From positions 156,996-220,995 of the forward strand of contig JAVYIN010000007.1 of NCBI GenBank assembly GCA_035968315.1: DNA of 64,000 bases, given 5' to 3'. The notes beneath the pieces are model-generated. The model had not been told where the DNA came from. It ran no database searches and saw only the letters and a program-made list of their open reading frames with translations. The number at the start of each line of letters is the position of its first letter. Position 1 is the stretch's first letter. Positions 17,430-25,163 of this stretch are shown piece by piece. The translations under genes and the position numbers were made by a program. The stretch is from Nitrospira sp. Its GTDB lineage: Bacteria; Nitrospirota; Nitrospiria; Nitrospirales; Nitrospiraceae.

Positions 17430-17458
17430 CCAGCAGCCCCGGCTCCCGAGGCTGCTGG
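17430..17458. terminator. Hairpin after the yceI-like gene, possible terminator
   Basis: A 9-bp inverted repeat (CCAGCAGCC with GGCTGCTGG) with an 11-base loop, between the yceI-like gene and the alcohol dehydrogenase gene. There is no T-run after it, so intrinsic termination is uncertain. Confidence 0.4.
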
Positions 17459-17491
17459 CCGATTCTCACCCCACGAGTCGTCGGAGTTTGT

Positions 17492-18490
17492 ATGAAGGCC
17501 ATGGTCCTCGACCGTGCCGGGGATGTTTCAACTGATCCGTTGCAGCTCAGAGACCTGCCGATGCCGGTCCCTGGAGCAGGTCAGGTGCTGGTGAAGGTGC
17601 AGGTCTGCGGTGTCTGCCGCACCGATCTGCATGTCATCGAGGGAGAATTGCCCGATGTGAAACGCCCGCTGGTGCCCGGCCATCAAGTGGTTGGGATCGT
17701 TACGCAGCTGGGCGCCGGAGTTGAGGGGCTGAAGGAAGGGGATCGGGTCGGCATCGCCTGGCTGCAAGGCACCTGCGGCACATGCGAATTCTGTACAAGC
17801 GGCCGGGAGAATCTCTGTCTGCAGGCGCGGTTCACCGGCTATCAGGTCGATGGCGGGTATGCGGAGTACGCAGTCGTGCCGGCGCGCTATGCCTATCCCA
17901 TCCCGCCGGTCTTTTCCGATGACGCCGCCGCGCCGCTGCTCTGCGCGGGCATCATCGGCTATCGCGCGTTGCGGTTGAGCGGGATCAAACCGGGCCAAAG
18001 GCTCGGGCTCTATGGCTTCGGGGCCTCCGCCCATATTGCGATTCAAATCGCCCGTCACTGGGGCTGTCAGGTCTATGTGAGCTCCCTGAAGGCCGAGCAT
18101 CAAGCCCTCGCGCGCACGCTTGGCGCGATCTGGGTCGGCGGCGCCCAGGATCTGCCGCCTGATACACTCCACGGGTCGATTCTCTTCGCTCCGGCGGGAG
18201 AGCTGGTTCCGCCTGCATTGCGTGCGTTGGAGCGAGGCGGCACCTTGGCGCTGGCGGGCATCCATATGTCGCCGATTCCCCTCATCGACTATGACCGTGA
18301 CTTGTTCGGGGAGCGAGTCCTGCGCAGCGTCACGGCCAACACGCGGCAGGATGGCCTCGATCTGCTGCGCGAGGCGGCCGCGATTCCGATCACCCCGCAC
18401 ACCGTTCGCTTTCCCTTGCACCACGCCAATCAGGCATTGCAAGCGCTCAAGGCCGGATCCTTCCAGGGGGCCGCAGTCCTCTCCCTCTGA
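17492..18490 (+). CDS. Zinc-dependent alcohol dehydrogenase family protein
   Basis: 332 residues, medium-chain dehydrogenase/reductase. Catalytic zinc ligands in [13 protein letters not shown] and PGHQVVGIV, structural zinc in [15 protein letters not shown], dinucleotide-binding region [16 protein letters not shown]. The GFGASAH form and the overall sequence place it with the AdhA-like zinc alcohol dehydrogenases that oxidise or reduce simple alcohols and aldehydes; the physiological substrate cannot be read from sequence. It starts 33 bases after the hairpin that follows the YceI gene and probably forms its own unit. Confidence 0.93.
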   Translation: MKAMVLDRAGDVSTDPLQLRDLPMPVPGAGQVLVKVQVCGVCRTDLHVIEGELPDVKRPLVPGHQVVGIVTQLGAGVEGLKEGDRVGIAWLQGTCGTCEFCTSGRENLCLQARFTGYQVDGGYAEYAVVPARYAYPIPPVFSDDAAAPLLCAGIIGYRALRLSGIKPGQRLGLYGFGASAHIAIQIARHWGCQVYVSSLKAEHQALARTLGAIWVGGAQDLPPDTLHGSILFAPAGELVPPALRALERGGTLALAGIHMSPIPLIDYDRDLFGERVLRSVTANTRQDGLDLLREAAAIPITPHTVRFPLHHANQALQALKAGSFQGAAVLSL

Positions 18491-18539
18491 CGCGCGCCAT
18501 CTAGCAATCCTCCCCCCGGATTGGGTACAGTGGGCGGCT

Positions 18540-19130
18540 ATGCTTCGAACCGCTACAACGCTCATTCTTGCCTGTGTGCTCATGTCCAGCGTGCCCGCCT
18601 GGGCGCTGGAATTTACCGCCGATCGCATCACCAAGATCGACGGCCGCACCGGCAAAGCCAACATCTATTACCGTGACAACATGTGGCGCATCGAACACCA
18701 CACGATGGGGCCGGTGAACGTCAGCATCGTGCGCAAGGACAAGCAGGTGGTGTGGATGCTGCTGTCGCGGATGAAACGCTTCAAGACCCTTTCCTACAGC
18801 GCGGAGCAGGACTTGATGGTGACGGAGAAGTTGGACGGCGAAGTCTCGCGGGAGGAAATCGGCCAGGAAGTCCGTGAAGGGCATCCGACGGTTTTGTATG
18901 AAGTGGTGACGAAGCATGGGGATCGGACGGAGGTGTATTACCAGTGGCTGGCCACGGATATCCATTTCCCCATGAAGCTGGCGAAGAAAGACGGCAGCTG
19001 GATCGTGGAATACCAGCATGTGAAATTGCGGACGGTCACGGATTATCTCTTTCAGCTGCCGCTGAATTTTCAGCCGCTGGAAGAGTTCAATCAAGCGCCC
19101 GGTCCGGAACCGAAAGAGCAAGGCATGTAA
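18540..19130 (+). CDS. Exported protein, DUF4412/LolA-like
   Basis: 196 residues from ATG 18540. The same frame is open back into the dehydrogenase gene, but the signal peptide [20 protein letters not shown] marks the start. The mature part ([29 protein letters not shown], given here in part) resembles outer-membrane lipoprotein sorting (LolA/DUF4412-like) half-barrel proteins: alternating strands with [13 protein letters not shown] and [20 protein letters not shown] element ends 8 bases before the ATG and there is no clear ribosome site. The FGE-like gene follows after 19 bases, so the two are probably co-transcribed. Confidence 0.82.
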   Translation: MLRTATTLILACVLMSSVPAWALEFTADRITKIDGRTGKANIYYRDNMWRIEHHTMGPVNVSIVRKDKQVVWMLLSRMKRFKTLSYSAEQDLMVTEKLDGEVSREEIGQEVREGHPTVLYEVVTKHGDRTEVYYQWLATDIHFPMKLAKKDGSWIVEYQHVKLRTVTDYLFQLPLNFQPLEEFNQAPGPEPKEQGM

Positions 19131-19149
19131 TCAGCAAGGAGGAGTTGTC

Positions 19150-20094
19150 GTGCGAATGACAAATATCTTGGCCGGTGCTGTCGTCGCAGGGTTGGTGGGA
19201 GTGGGCGGAACGGTGTGGGCGATGGATGTGGGCGATGTGAAGCAGGAATGGACGGCGGAAGGGCGCAAGCTTGCCGCTGAACGGGTGAAGCTGCCGGCCT
19301 ATGACGAGATGGTCCGCATTCCAGCGGGACCGTTTACGATGGGCAGCGAGAGGAAAACGGATAAGAATGCCTATCTGGTGGAGATGCCGCAGCGGTCGGT
19401 CTATCTCGACGCGTATGATATCGATAAGTACGAAGTCAGTACGGTGCAGTATTTGAAATTCGTGCTGGCGACGAACCGCGAGCCACAAGTGGATTGGAAG
19501 TTCGACGGCGGAAACTTTCAGGATACGATGGTGGCTCACCCCATCATGCATGTGACCTGGTACGAAGCCGACGAATATTGCAAATGGGCAGGGAAGCGCC
19601 TGCCGACCGAAGCCGAGTGGGAGAAGGCGGCGCGGGGCCATGCCGACACGCGCATCTACCCCTGGGGGAATGAAATGGCCGGCCTGTCGCGGGCGAACTT
19701 TGGCCGGACCGGCTTGTCCGGTCCCGTGCGCGATCGTCCGGAGCGGTTGCTGCTCTATCCGCCGATCATCTCCGTGTTCAAATACGACAATTCCGTGAGC
19801 CCCTACGGCCTCTTCCAGATGGCGGGCAATGTGGCCGAGTGGGTGTCCGACTGGTACGATAAGGACTATTACAAGAACGCGCCGGACAAGAATCCCAAGG
19901 GGCCTGAGACGGGCACGCAGAAAGCCTTCCGTGGCGGCGGCTGGATCGACAGCACACCGAGCGTGCGGGTCTCGCAGCGCAACGGCACGGATCCCAAGAC
20001 TTCGATGAACTGGATGGGTTTCCGTTGCGCCCGCGACGCGAAAGACGGCGACGCGCCGGCGGCCGCACCAGCGCAGATGCCCGTAACTCCCTAA
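19150..20094 (+). CDS. Exported FGE-sulfatase (SUMF1/EgtB/PvdO) family protein, copy 1
   Basis: 314 residues from GTG 19150, with AAGGAGGAG at optimal distance. Signal peptide about 1-24. Family motifs: [80 protein letters not shown] and [10 protein letters not shown]. The formylglycine-generating enzymes use a Cys pair just after the GGSW motif; here that segment is [14 protein letters not shown] without Cys, so sulfatase activation is unlikely. The fold may serve another periplasmic role. A similar gene stands at 41156. Confidence 0.92.
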   Translation: MRMTNILAGAVVAGLVGVGGTVWAMDVGDVKQEWTAEGRKLAAERVKLPAYDEMVRIPAGPFTMGSERKTDKNAYLVEMPQRSVYLDAYDIDKYEVSTVQYLKFVLATNREPQVDWKFDGGNFQDTMVAHPIMHVTWYEADEYCKWAGKRLPTEAEWEKAARGHADTRIYPWGNEMAGLSRANFGRTGLSGPVRDRPERLLLYPPIISVFKYDNSVSPYGLFQMAGNVAEWVSDWYDKDYYKNAPDKNPKGPETGTQKAFRGGGWIDSTPSVRVSQRNGTDPKTSMNWMGFRCARDAKDGDAPAAAPAQMPVTP

Positions 20095-20112
20095 GCGCCA
20101 ACCATTCCGTGG

Positions 20113-20141
20113 AGGCCGGTCCTCTTTTATCGGGCCGGCCT
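20113..20141. terminator. Hairpin between convergent FGE-like and polB genes
   Basis: A 7-bp stem (AGGCCGG with CCGGCCT) closes a T-rich loop, and T-rich sequence follows on the plus strand. It overlaps the last codons of the polymerase gene on the other strand and could end transcription of the FGE-like gene. Confidence 0.45.
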
Positions 20142-22448
20142 TCTCGATCTCTTTGTTTTCTTCAAGTGATCAAGCTCCATCGGTAGTTCTGGATTCACGC
20201 AGGCGGTTGGCCGACTTGCGTCTTGTTGTAGGTCTTTCGCCGTCACTCCCAGGGGGCTGAGCACAGCCAGCGCCGCTTTATAGAGCAGTGCGGCGTAGGC
20301 CGCTGCATCGTAGCTCCAGGTGCCGTCGAGCCCTGCCACCGCCCGTACGCGATCCGGCGGGCAGGCGGCGTGTGCATCCGTGATGATGTAGTGGATGGTG
20401 TCGCCGGCCTGGAGCGCGATGCCGCGCGCGAGCAATTCCTGAGCGGCAATCATCGAGAGGGTTTGGTGGCGATAGGCCTGCGGCTCTTTCGAGAGGGACT
20501 TTGTGATGGCCAGTTCCTCAATCGTCGCATGGCCCTCGCGGAGATAGCGGTGATAGGCGTGGACGATCTCCAAGGCCTGGGGGACCAGTTTGCGCAACTC
20601 GATTAGCGTGCAGGCCTGGCCCAAGCAGCGCAGCATCTCCGCCTGCGCCCGCTTGACGACCAGCGGCGCATCGCTTCGACGGAGTTCGATGCCCCGTATC
20701 TTCATCCCCCCATGCTCGAAGACGCCGACGAACTGATTCGGCACCGGCATCTTGGGATTCACCCGCGAGGGAAGAAAGCCGATCCAGCGATAGATCCCTT
20801 CCACATTGATGGGCAGTCCCGTTTCCTCCGTGATGACTTGCGCGAGGGCGTCGTACTCGGAGCGCCCCGCACCAGGTTTCACTAGCCAGAGCGAATCGAC
20901 GATGGCGTGGAGCATGCGGTAGCCCTGGCGCTCCGCGATCTCTTTCGCCTGCAGCAAGATATCTCGGCTGTAGGCCGTGACCGATTCGTGCGCTTCGATC
21001 CGGCCAAAGCGGGCATTCTTGTAGCCGAGATAGCCGAAGGACACGACCAACAGCCATTTGAGCGCGGACTGGCGCTGGTCGAGCAGCGCTCTTGCCGCGG
21101 CGTTCACGGTCGCCGCCATCAGGCGCTTGTAACGCGCACGTTTGTCGAGCAACGGTGCCAGGGTTCGAGGCACCAATCCCTGCCGATGGCGGCAGGTGTG
21201 GTGGCCGATTTCCGGCACCCGCGCCGCCGGCTCATCGCGGCAGCAGCGGCAATTCACCGTCTCGGGCGAGACGTTGAAGCGCACCATGATCGAGGGATAC
21301 ATCGAGGAGAAATCCAGCTCGCCGACCTGCTCGTGGTAGCCGATGATCGGCGCAAAGACCAACCCGCCCTGGTCCGTGTGCAGCAATTCGAGTGCAGATT
21401 TGAAGGCTTCCGGCTCCTGCTTGCGATAGGGAATCAGCACACCGTCCCGGCAGGCAGTCTCCAACTGCATCGAGGTGATGCCGGTGCCGGTGGTTGTGCG
21501 GGCCATCTGTTGCAGATCGACTTTCGCCACACGCGCCTGTTCGATCAGGCCGGCGAGTCCCGTTTCAGCGAGCGCAAAGGAGTTCCGTCGATCCAGATGG
21601 AGCCGTCCGGACAGGGTGCGGGCGCCGGCATGCGAGACGATGCGGCCATAGGAAAAATAGGAATGGGCTTTCCTCGATCCGATCGGCCGGCCGCCGTCGC
21701 GGTTGAGCGCGAGCGGGAGCCGCAACTGCTGGGCCATCGTGATGAGACGGGGGAGGAGATAGGAGTCACCCCAATCGGTGAGGAGCAGATCCGGATCATG
21801 CCGAGTGAGAAGCTGATGCAGGCGGCGCACGACGTCGGCGTTATCACCTTCCAGAATTCGTTCGTCGCCATCTATGCGGACGATGAGCGCGCCGCGTCCT
21901 CCGTGATTCGGATTCGGCGAGTCACTCTCCGGCGAGAGTTCCATGACCGTGAGCGGCGCGAGAAGGTAGTCGGTGTCCCAGGGCGACTCCAGCGACTGGA
22001 TCGCGAGAATCCCACCGTCCTTGGTGACGTCAGCCTCGCAAGAGGCCAGGGGAAAGAGCTGGCGGTCGTAGAAGTAGCGTTGCGGGAGGGAGATATCGAT
22101 GTGGAAGAATTGCGCCTCAGGGAAGGTCTCGATCAGCCGGCGAGTCAGAGGGACGAACTGCGCGGGCGAATGAATGGCAACTTCCAGCACGCGCAGAGGA
22201 CGGAGGGCGCCGAGTTCGTAGCGTTCGACGACGCGCTGGTCGATCCGGCAGGAGGCTCGGCAGAGCCAGCGCGTAATCTGATTGCGCAGCGTGGCTGGTG
22301 CAGCCAGATAGCAGGTCGGCACGAACGGGTCGAGGAGACGGTGACGAGTCCCATCCTCGCCGAGGAGCCAGACCACCATGCCGTCCTGTGCCGGGTAGAC
22401 GTCAAGAAGCCACCCCCGGAGTCTGGTTGTCGAGCAAGCGGGCTTCAA
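20127..22448 (-). CDS. Family B DNA polymerase with degraded proofreading motifs
   Basis: 773 residues. Polymerase motifs are present: motif A DFSSMYPSI (catalytic Asp379), motif B region KWLLVVSFGYLGYKNARFG, and motif C as HAIVDSLW, which keeps the second, catalytic Asp (Asp518) but has Ile in place of the first Asp of YxDTDS. The 3'-5' exonuclease is degraded: exo I DxE is SPE (172-174) and exo II lacks its Asn and Asp. Four Cys (400, 402, 403, 419) follow motif A, where eukaryotic Pol epsilon carries an iron-sulfur cluster in its catalytic core. This fits a bacterial PolB group closer to Pol epsilon than to E. coli Pol II. Last gene of a repressor-controlled cassette; probable translesion role. 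Confidence 0.9.
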   Translation of the reverse strand: MKPACSTTRLRGWLLDVYPAQDGMVVWLLGEDGTRHRLLDPFVPTCYLAAPATLRNQITRWLCRASCRIDQRVVERYELGALRPLRVLEVAIHSPAQFVPLTRRLIETFPEAQFFHIDISLPQRYFYDRQLFPLASCEADVTKDGGILAIQSLESPWDTDYLLAPLTVMELSPESDSPNPNHGGRGALIVRIDGDERILEGDNADVVRRLHQLLTRHDPDLLLTDWGDSYLLPRLITMAQQLRLPLALNRDGGRPIGSRKAHSYFSYGRIVSHAGARTLSGRLHLDRRNSFALAETGLAGLIEQARVAKVDLQQMARTTTGTGITSMQLETACRDGVLIPYRKQEPEAFKSALELLHTDQGGLVFAPIIGYHEQVGELDFSSMYPSIMVRFNVSPETVNCRCCRDEPAARVPEIGHHTCRHRQGLVPRTLAPLLDKRARYKRLMAATVNAAARALLDQRQSALKWLLVVSFGYLGYKNARFGRIEAHESVTAYSRDILLQAKEIAERQGYRMLHAIVDSLWLVKPGAGRSEYDALAQVITEETGLPINVEGIYRWIGFLPSRVNPKMPVPNQFVGVFEHGGMKIRGIELRRSDAPLVVKRAQAEMLRCLGQACTLIELRKLVPQALEIVHAYHRYLREGHATIEELAITKSLSKEPQAYRHQTLSMIAAQELLARGIALQAGDTIHYIITDAHAACPPDRVRAVAGLDGTWSYDAAAYAALLYKAALAVLSPLGVTAKDLQQDASRPTACVNPELPMELDHLKKTKRSRRPAR

Positions 22449-22692
22449 GCGTTGTCACTTTCTGTTGCAACGTCATCACGTCTTTGTGTTGTTCGATCAA
22501 CATCGAGAGCAGCATCACCTCAAACGGCGTCTCGCGTGCCAGATAGGCCCCCGCCGGGGCATAGTGGCGGGCGGCGGCAAACAAGGCGTCAAGCGCCTGC
22601 TGGTCTTCGCGTCGCAAGGCCCGCCGGTAGCGGCTCCAGGAGTCGATCTCCTGCTGGAGCAATTGCGTAAACGTGGCAAGAGTGCGGCCCAT
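22402..22692 (-). CDS. Small helical protein of the PolB cassette
   Basis: 96 residues, overlapping the start of the polymerase gene by 47 bases and beginning 3 bases after the RecA-like gene stop, so it is clearly part of the cassette. Predicted almost entirely helical: TLATFTQLLQQEIDSWSRYR, LDALFAAARHYAPAGAYL, then a likely coiled coil QKVTTLEARLLDNQ. I know no family for it. The position suggests a linker or accessory subunit between the RecA-fold protein and the polymerase, a place held by ImuB in imuA-imuB-dnaE2 cassettes; it has no Y-family polymerase sequence. Confidence 0.8.
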   Translation of the reverse strand: MGRTLATFTQLLQQEIDSWSRYRRALRREDQQALDALFAAARHYAPAGAYLARETPFEVMLLSMLIEQHKDVMTLQQKVTTLEARLLDNQTPGVAS

Positions 22693-22695
22693 CGT

Positions 22696-23406
22696 TCATA
22701 ACCTGGCCCATACCGCCCGGGGAATACCCCAGCGCCGTGCCCCGGCGCCACTCCGTTCATCCAGCCAGATCCCGTCTTCGCCCTCGTGTACGTCGATGGC
22801 CCGATGGGCCTGTGCGCGCAGCGTCGTCAAGAACCCGCGGCGCGATGCAGGCGCCGTCACCGGGAGAGGGCTCACGCAGACCAGTTGTACGCCGTCTTTC
22901 ACGAGGTCCCGGAGCGCCGACAGCATCGTGCGAAAGAGCCGCAGCGCTTCCTGTTCAGGCACCGATTGGTCGTAGAGCGTTTCGAGCGGGCCTGAGAGCA
23001 CGACGACCCGCGCATCGTAGGTGCGCAAGGCTGAGGGCAGGCAATCAGTCACGAGCCGGACCATCTGGTGGCAGGTGAAGGCGCGCGATACGTGGATTTG
23101 TTGCAGCACCCGCGCCGGTGCAACGCGGCCGGCCTTTGCCAAACGCCCAACCAGAAACGGATCGAAGACATTGGCTCCGGCCAGGTAGAGCACCGGCTCA
23201 CCGGCCAAGGCGCGATCGACCGCTGCGCAGATCCCCAGTCGATACACGGCGGAATGGCCGGATAGCACCACCAGCCCGTTCGGCGGATCGGCAGGCAGCG
23301 CACTCTTTCGCAGCGCCGCCAGCAGGTGCGACGACGTGCCGATGACGGGCGTGCCCTGGTGAGTCTGTGGCGGGAAATCGAGGAATGGTTGTGTCGCGGT
23401 GGCCAT
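22696..23406 (-). CDS. RecA-fold protein without Walker A motif (ImuA-like by position)
   Basis: 236 residues from the ATG at 23406, which has GAGGTG upstream overlapping the repressor stop codon. The order of elements is that of a RecA core: a strand then the P-loop position (VVLSGHSAVYRLGI, about residues 46-59), LYLAGANVFDPFLVGRLA, a helix-rich part with HVSRAFTCHQMVRLV, and a Walker B-like strand ARVVVLSGPLETLYD. The P-loop GxxxxGKS/T is not conserved, so ATP hydrolysis is unlikely. Resembles degenerate RecA/Rad51 paralogues such as ImuA/SulA-type proteins. Likely links the polymerase to RecA filaments or to the repressor; this is inference. Confidence 0.8.
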   Translation of the reverse strand: MATATQPFLDFPPQTHQGTPVIGTSSHLLAALRKSALPADPPNGLVVLSGHSAVYRLGICAAVDRALAGEPVLYLAGANVFDPFLVGRLAKAGRVAPARVLQQIHVSRAFTCHQMVRLVTDCLPSALRTYDARVVVLSGPLETLYDQSVPEQEALRLFRTMLSALRDLVKDGVQLVCVSPLPVTAPASRRGFLTTLRAQAHRAIDVHEGEDGIWLDERSGAGARRWGIPRAVWARL

Positions 23407-23414
23407 CAATCACC

Positions 23415-23957
23415 TCACGATTCAAAGTGGCGGATCACGCCCGCCACGATGCCTTGAATGCGAAACTCATCGGTGGGCGACACGAGAATCGGTGTCATCG
23501 CCTCATTCGCCGGATGCAATTCGATCCGGCCCTCCGTGCGGTAATATTTCTTGATCGTCGCCTCGTTGTTCACCAGGGCCACCACCGTCTGGCCGTTCCG
23601 CGCGGTGCTCTGCTTCCGCACGACCACCAGATCGCCGGGGAGAATGCCGTCGTCTTTCATCGACTCGCCCTTCACCCGTAGCGCGAAGGTTTCTCCCTGG
23701 CGCAGCAGCGGGGGCAGCACCGACACCAGTTCGGCCTGCGTGATCGGTTCGATCGGCGAACCGGCCGCCACCATCCCGAGCATCGGCAGTTGCGCCGTGC
23801 CCAGTTGATCCAGCGCCATCTCCACCGCCAGCGGCACCTCCCAGGTGCCCGCCTCATAGCGGCTGATCGTCATGCGGCTGAGCTGCAGCGCCTCCGCCAG
23901 CTTTGCCTGCGTGTAGCCCAACCGAACCCGCGCCTGTCTGAACTGTTTGGCTGTCAT
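23415..23957 (-). CDS. LexA-like S24 repressor with XRE (Cro/CI) DNA-binding domain
   Basis: 180 residues. Residues 1-55 form a Cro/CI-type helix-turn-helix (RVRLGYTQAKLAEAL, SRMTISRYEAGTWEVP), unlike the winged helix of standard LexA. The rest is a self-cleaving S24 domain: Ala65-Gly66 cleavage site in MVAAGSPIEP, nucleophile Ser99 in KGESMKDDGI, and general base Lys136 in NEATIKKYY. So it should cleave itself with activated RecA during DNA damage. It heads the cassette and probably represses it. There is no Shine-Dalgarno sequence and the predicted transcription start is at or next to the ATG, as for lambda CI. Confidence 0.93.
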   Translation of the reverse strand: MTAKQFRQARVRLGYTQAKLAEALQLSRMTISRYEAGTWEVPLAVEMALDQLGTAQLPMLGMVAAGSPIEPITQAELVSVLPPLLRQGETFALRVKGESMKDDGILPGDLVVVRKQSTARNGQTVVALVNNEATIKKYYRTEGRIELHPANEAMTPILVSPTDEFRIQGIVAGVIRHFES

Positions 23958-23965
23958 GCCACAAA

Positions 23966-23994
23966 ATGTTACATGCTGAAGCGAAGGCTGTCAA
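23966..23994 (-). promoter_or_regulatory. Promoter and candidate operator of the repressor-PolB cassette
   Basis: On the minus strand TTGACA (23989-23994), 17-base spacer, TAACAT (23966-23971). A dyad ATGTAACAT (23966-23974) overlaps the -10 element and could be an operator for the S24 repressor. The start codon at 23957 lies about where transcription would begin. Confidence 0.6.
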
Positions 23995-24174
23995 GGAGGA
24001 AGGGACGATTCTCGAATACCGTGCAAGCGTAGTGGGGATATAGATTGGTTGGGGGCTAGCAGAAACGGGAGGCGCAGGTCTAATCGGCAACGGATCAGAA
24101 AAACTTGTCACCGCGTCTTCTGGTTGAGAAGATCTTGCTGATTAAGCGTGGTTCCATCCGTGAAGCGTTGTATC

Positions 24175-24327
24175 CTATTTAATCTTCAGCTTTCTAATCT
24201 GTGTCAACAGTACTTTTTTGTGATCATCACAAATGCCGTGGGATGTCATGCCCCGGCCGTATAGCCCGACTTCGCCAATGAGCGTTTCCTTCCCTTCTTG
24301 TTCACACCATGCGCAGATGACTTTCAT
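24175..24327 (-). CDS. 50-residue CxxC zinc-finger-like protein
   Basis: Too short for usual ORF lists. Reads MKVICAWCEQEGKETL..., with CAWC near the start, a central GMTSHGICDDHKKVLL and a basic end (IRKLKIK). The pattern C-x2-C ... H-x2-C-x2-H suggests a single zinc site. I recall small proteins of this form (KVICAWC...TSHGIC..H) as frequent in Nitrospirota and related genomes, often near regulators; function unknown. AAGG lies 8 bases before the ATG. It is separated from the PolB cassette by about 220 bases and the next minus-strand gene upstream is a PilZ protein. Confidence 0.75.
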   Translation of the reverse strand: MKVICAWCEQEGKETLIGEVGLYGRGMTSHGICDDHKKVLLTQIRKLKIK

Positions 24328-24627
24328 GATGACCTTGTGTTGAGCAAGGTTAATGCCGAAGATCCATCATGCGAAGTTACGCAAATATTGGGCAATATGG
24401 CGTGGCTGACATGGTGACAATAAGGCTCTTGTAGGGAAACGGATGCACCCTACAATCCGGAATCAACGGATCGTCCTGAAATATCACGCGAAAGCCAACC
24501 GGAGTGGAATGTATACAGAAATAAGGTACGCGAACGATACGGTGTCTTATCTCCGGCGACCTCTCCGGACATCAGCAGGCGAGGTCACGCGTGGGTGTTG
24601 CCGGTCTCGTGCTTGGGCGCGGCGCGG
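24328..24627. other. 300-base intergenic stretch
   Basis: No convincing gene. It holds a 7-bp inverted repeat TGTAGGG...CCCTACA (24433-24457 region) with an 11-base loop and no T tail, and presumably the promoter of the CxxC protein gene. An 80-codon plus-strand frame beginning in it at 24443 overlaps the PilZ gene and has no protein-like composition. Confidence 0.5.
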
Positions 24628-24951
24628 TCAGTTGCAGGCCGCAATGATGAGCTGGCGGAGGAAGGTGTCGAGCCGTTCCTGATGGGGAAAGGCGAGGCGT
24701 TGAAATTCGATGCCGATGCCGGGTTGGCCGGACCAGCGAACCGTAGCCTGTTGAATGAGAAGAGGGATCTCCTCTCCGGGGACATACAAGAAAAGATCCA
24801 CGTTCATGCCGGTGAAGACAGGGGCGTTGCTTTTGAGACGGCAGCCTGTGCGCGAGATATCCACTGATCGCGTGATGGCATGCGACCGGTTCTGATAGAC
24901 CAGTGTCCCTGAAAACGTTGCGGGAAACCGGGGATATTGCCGTACCACCAT
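24628..24951 (-). CDS. PilZ domain protein (cyclic di-GMP receptor)
   Basis: 107 residues forming a single PilZ domain. The ligand motifs are intact: RQYPR near residues 4-8 (RxxxR) and DISRTG around residues 31-36 (DxSxxG). The rest follows the family: GCRLKSNAPVFTGMNVDLF, a strand ending with VRWSGQPGIGIEF, and a helical tail. It should bind cyclic di-GMP and pass the signal to an unknown partner. ACGAGG lies about 8 bases before the ATG. It stands alone, separated from both neighbours by more than 200 bases. Confidence 0.9.
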   Translation of the reverse strand: MVVRQYPRFPATFSGTLVYQNRSHAITRSVDISRTGCRLKSNAPVFTGMNVDLFLYVPGEEIPLLIQQATVRWSGQPGIGIEFQRLAFPHQERLDTFLRQLIIAACN

Positions 24952-25163
24952 CTAGGGGCCTCGTTGCACGGATGGATGTCTCTGTGCACATCAGTGCAGG
25001 TGTGATGCCCAAATAAATGGTCATGGATAGCTATATTTTTCAGGCTTTTTCTCCGTCCATGCCTTAGGAACAGGTCCATGGTTGTTCGACAGTGAAGGGA
25101 TTCTCAGACGGTTGCCACAAGGAGATCATGAAACCGGCTATCCGTTGATATGAGTTAGTGGCG

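Noticed and set aside
20907-22670. 587-codon open frame on the plus strand
   Set aside because: Antisense to the PolB gene, whose motifs are unmistakable. A shadow of high-GC codon use.
24443-24682. Plus-strand 79-codon frame in the 24.4-24.6 kb gap
   Set aside because: Overlaps the PilZ gene antisense, has no ribosome site and no protein-like pattern.
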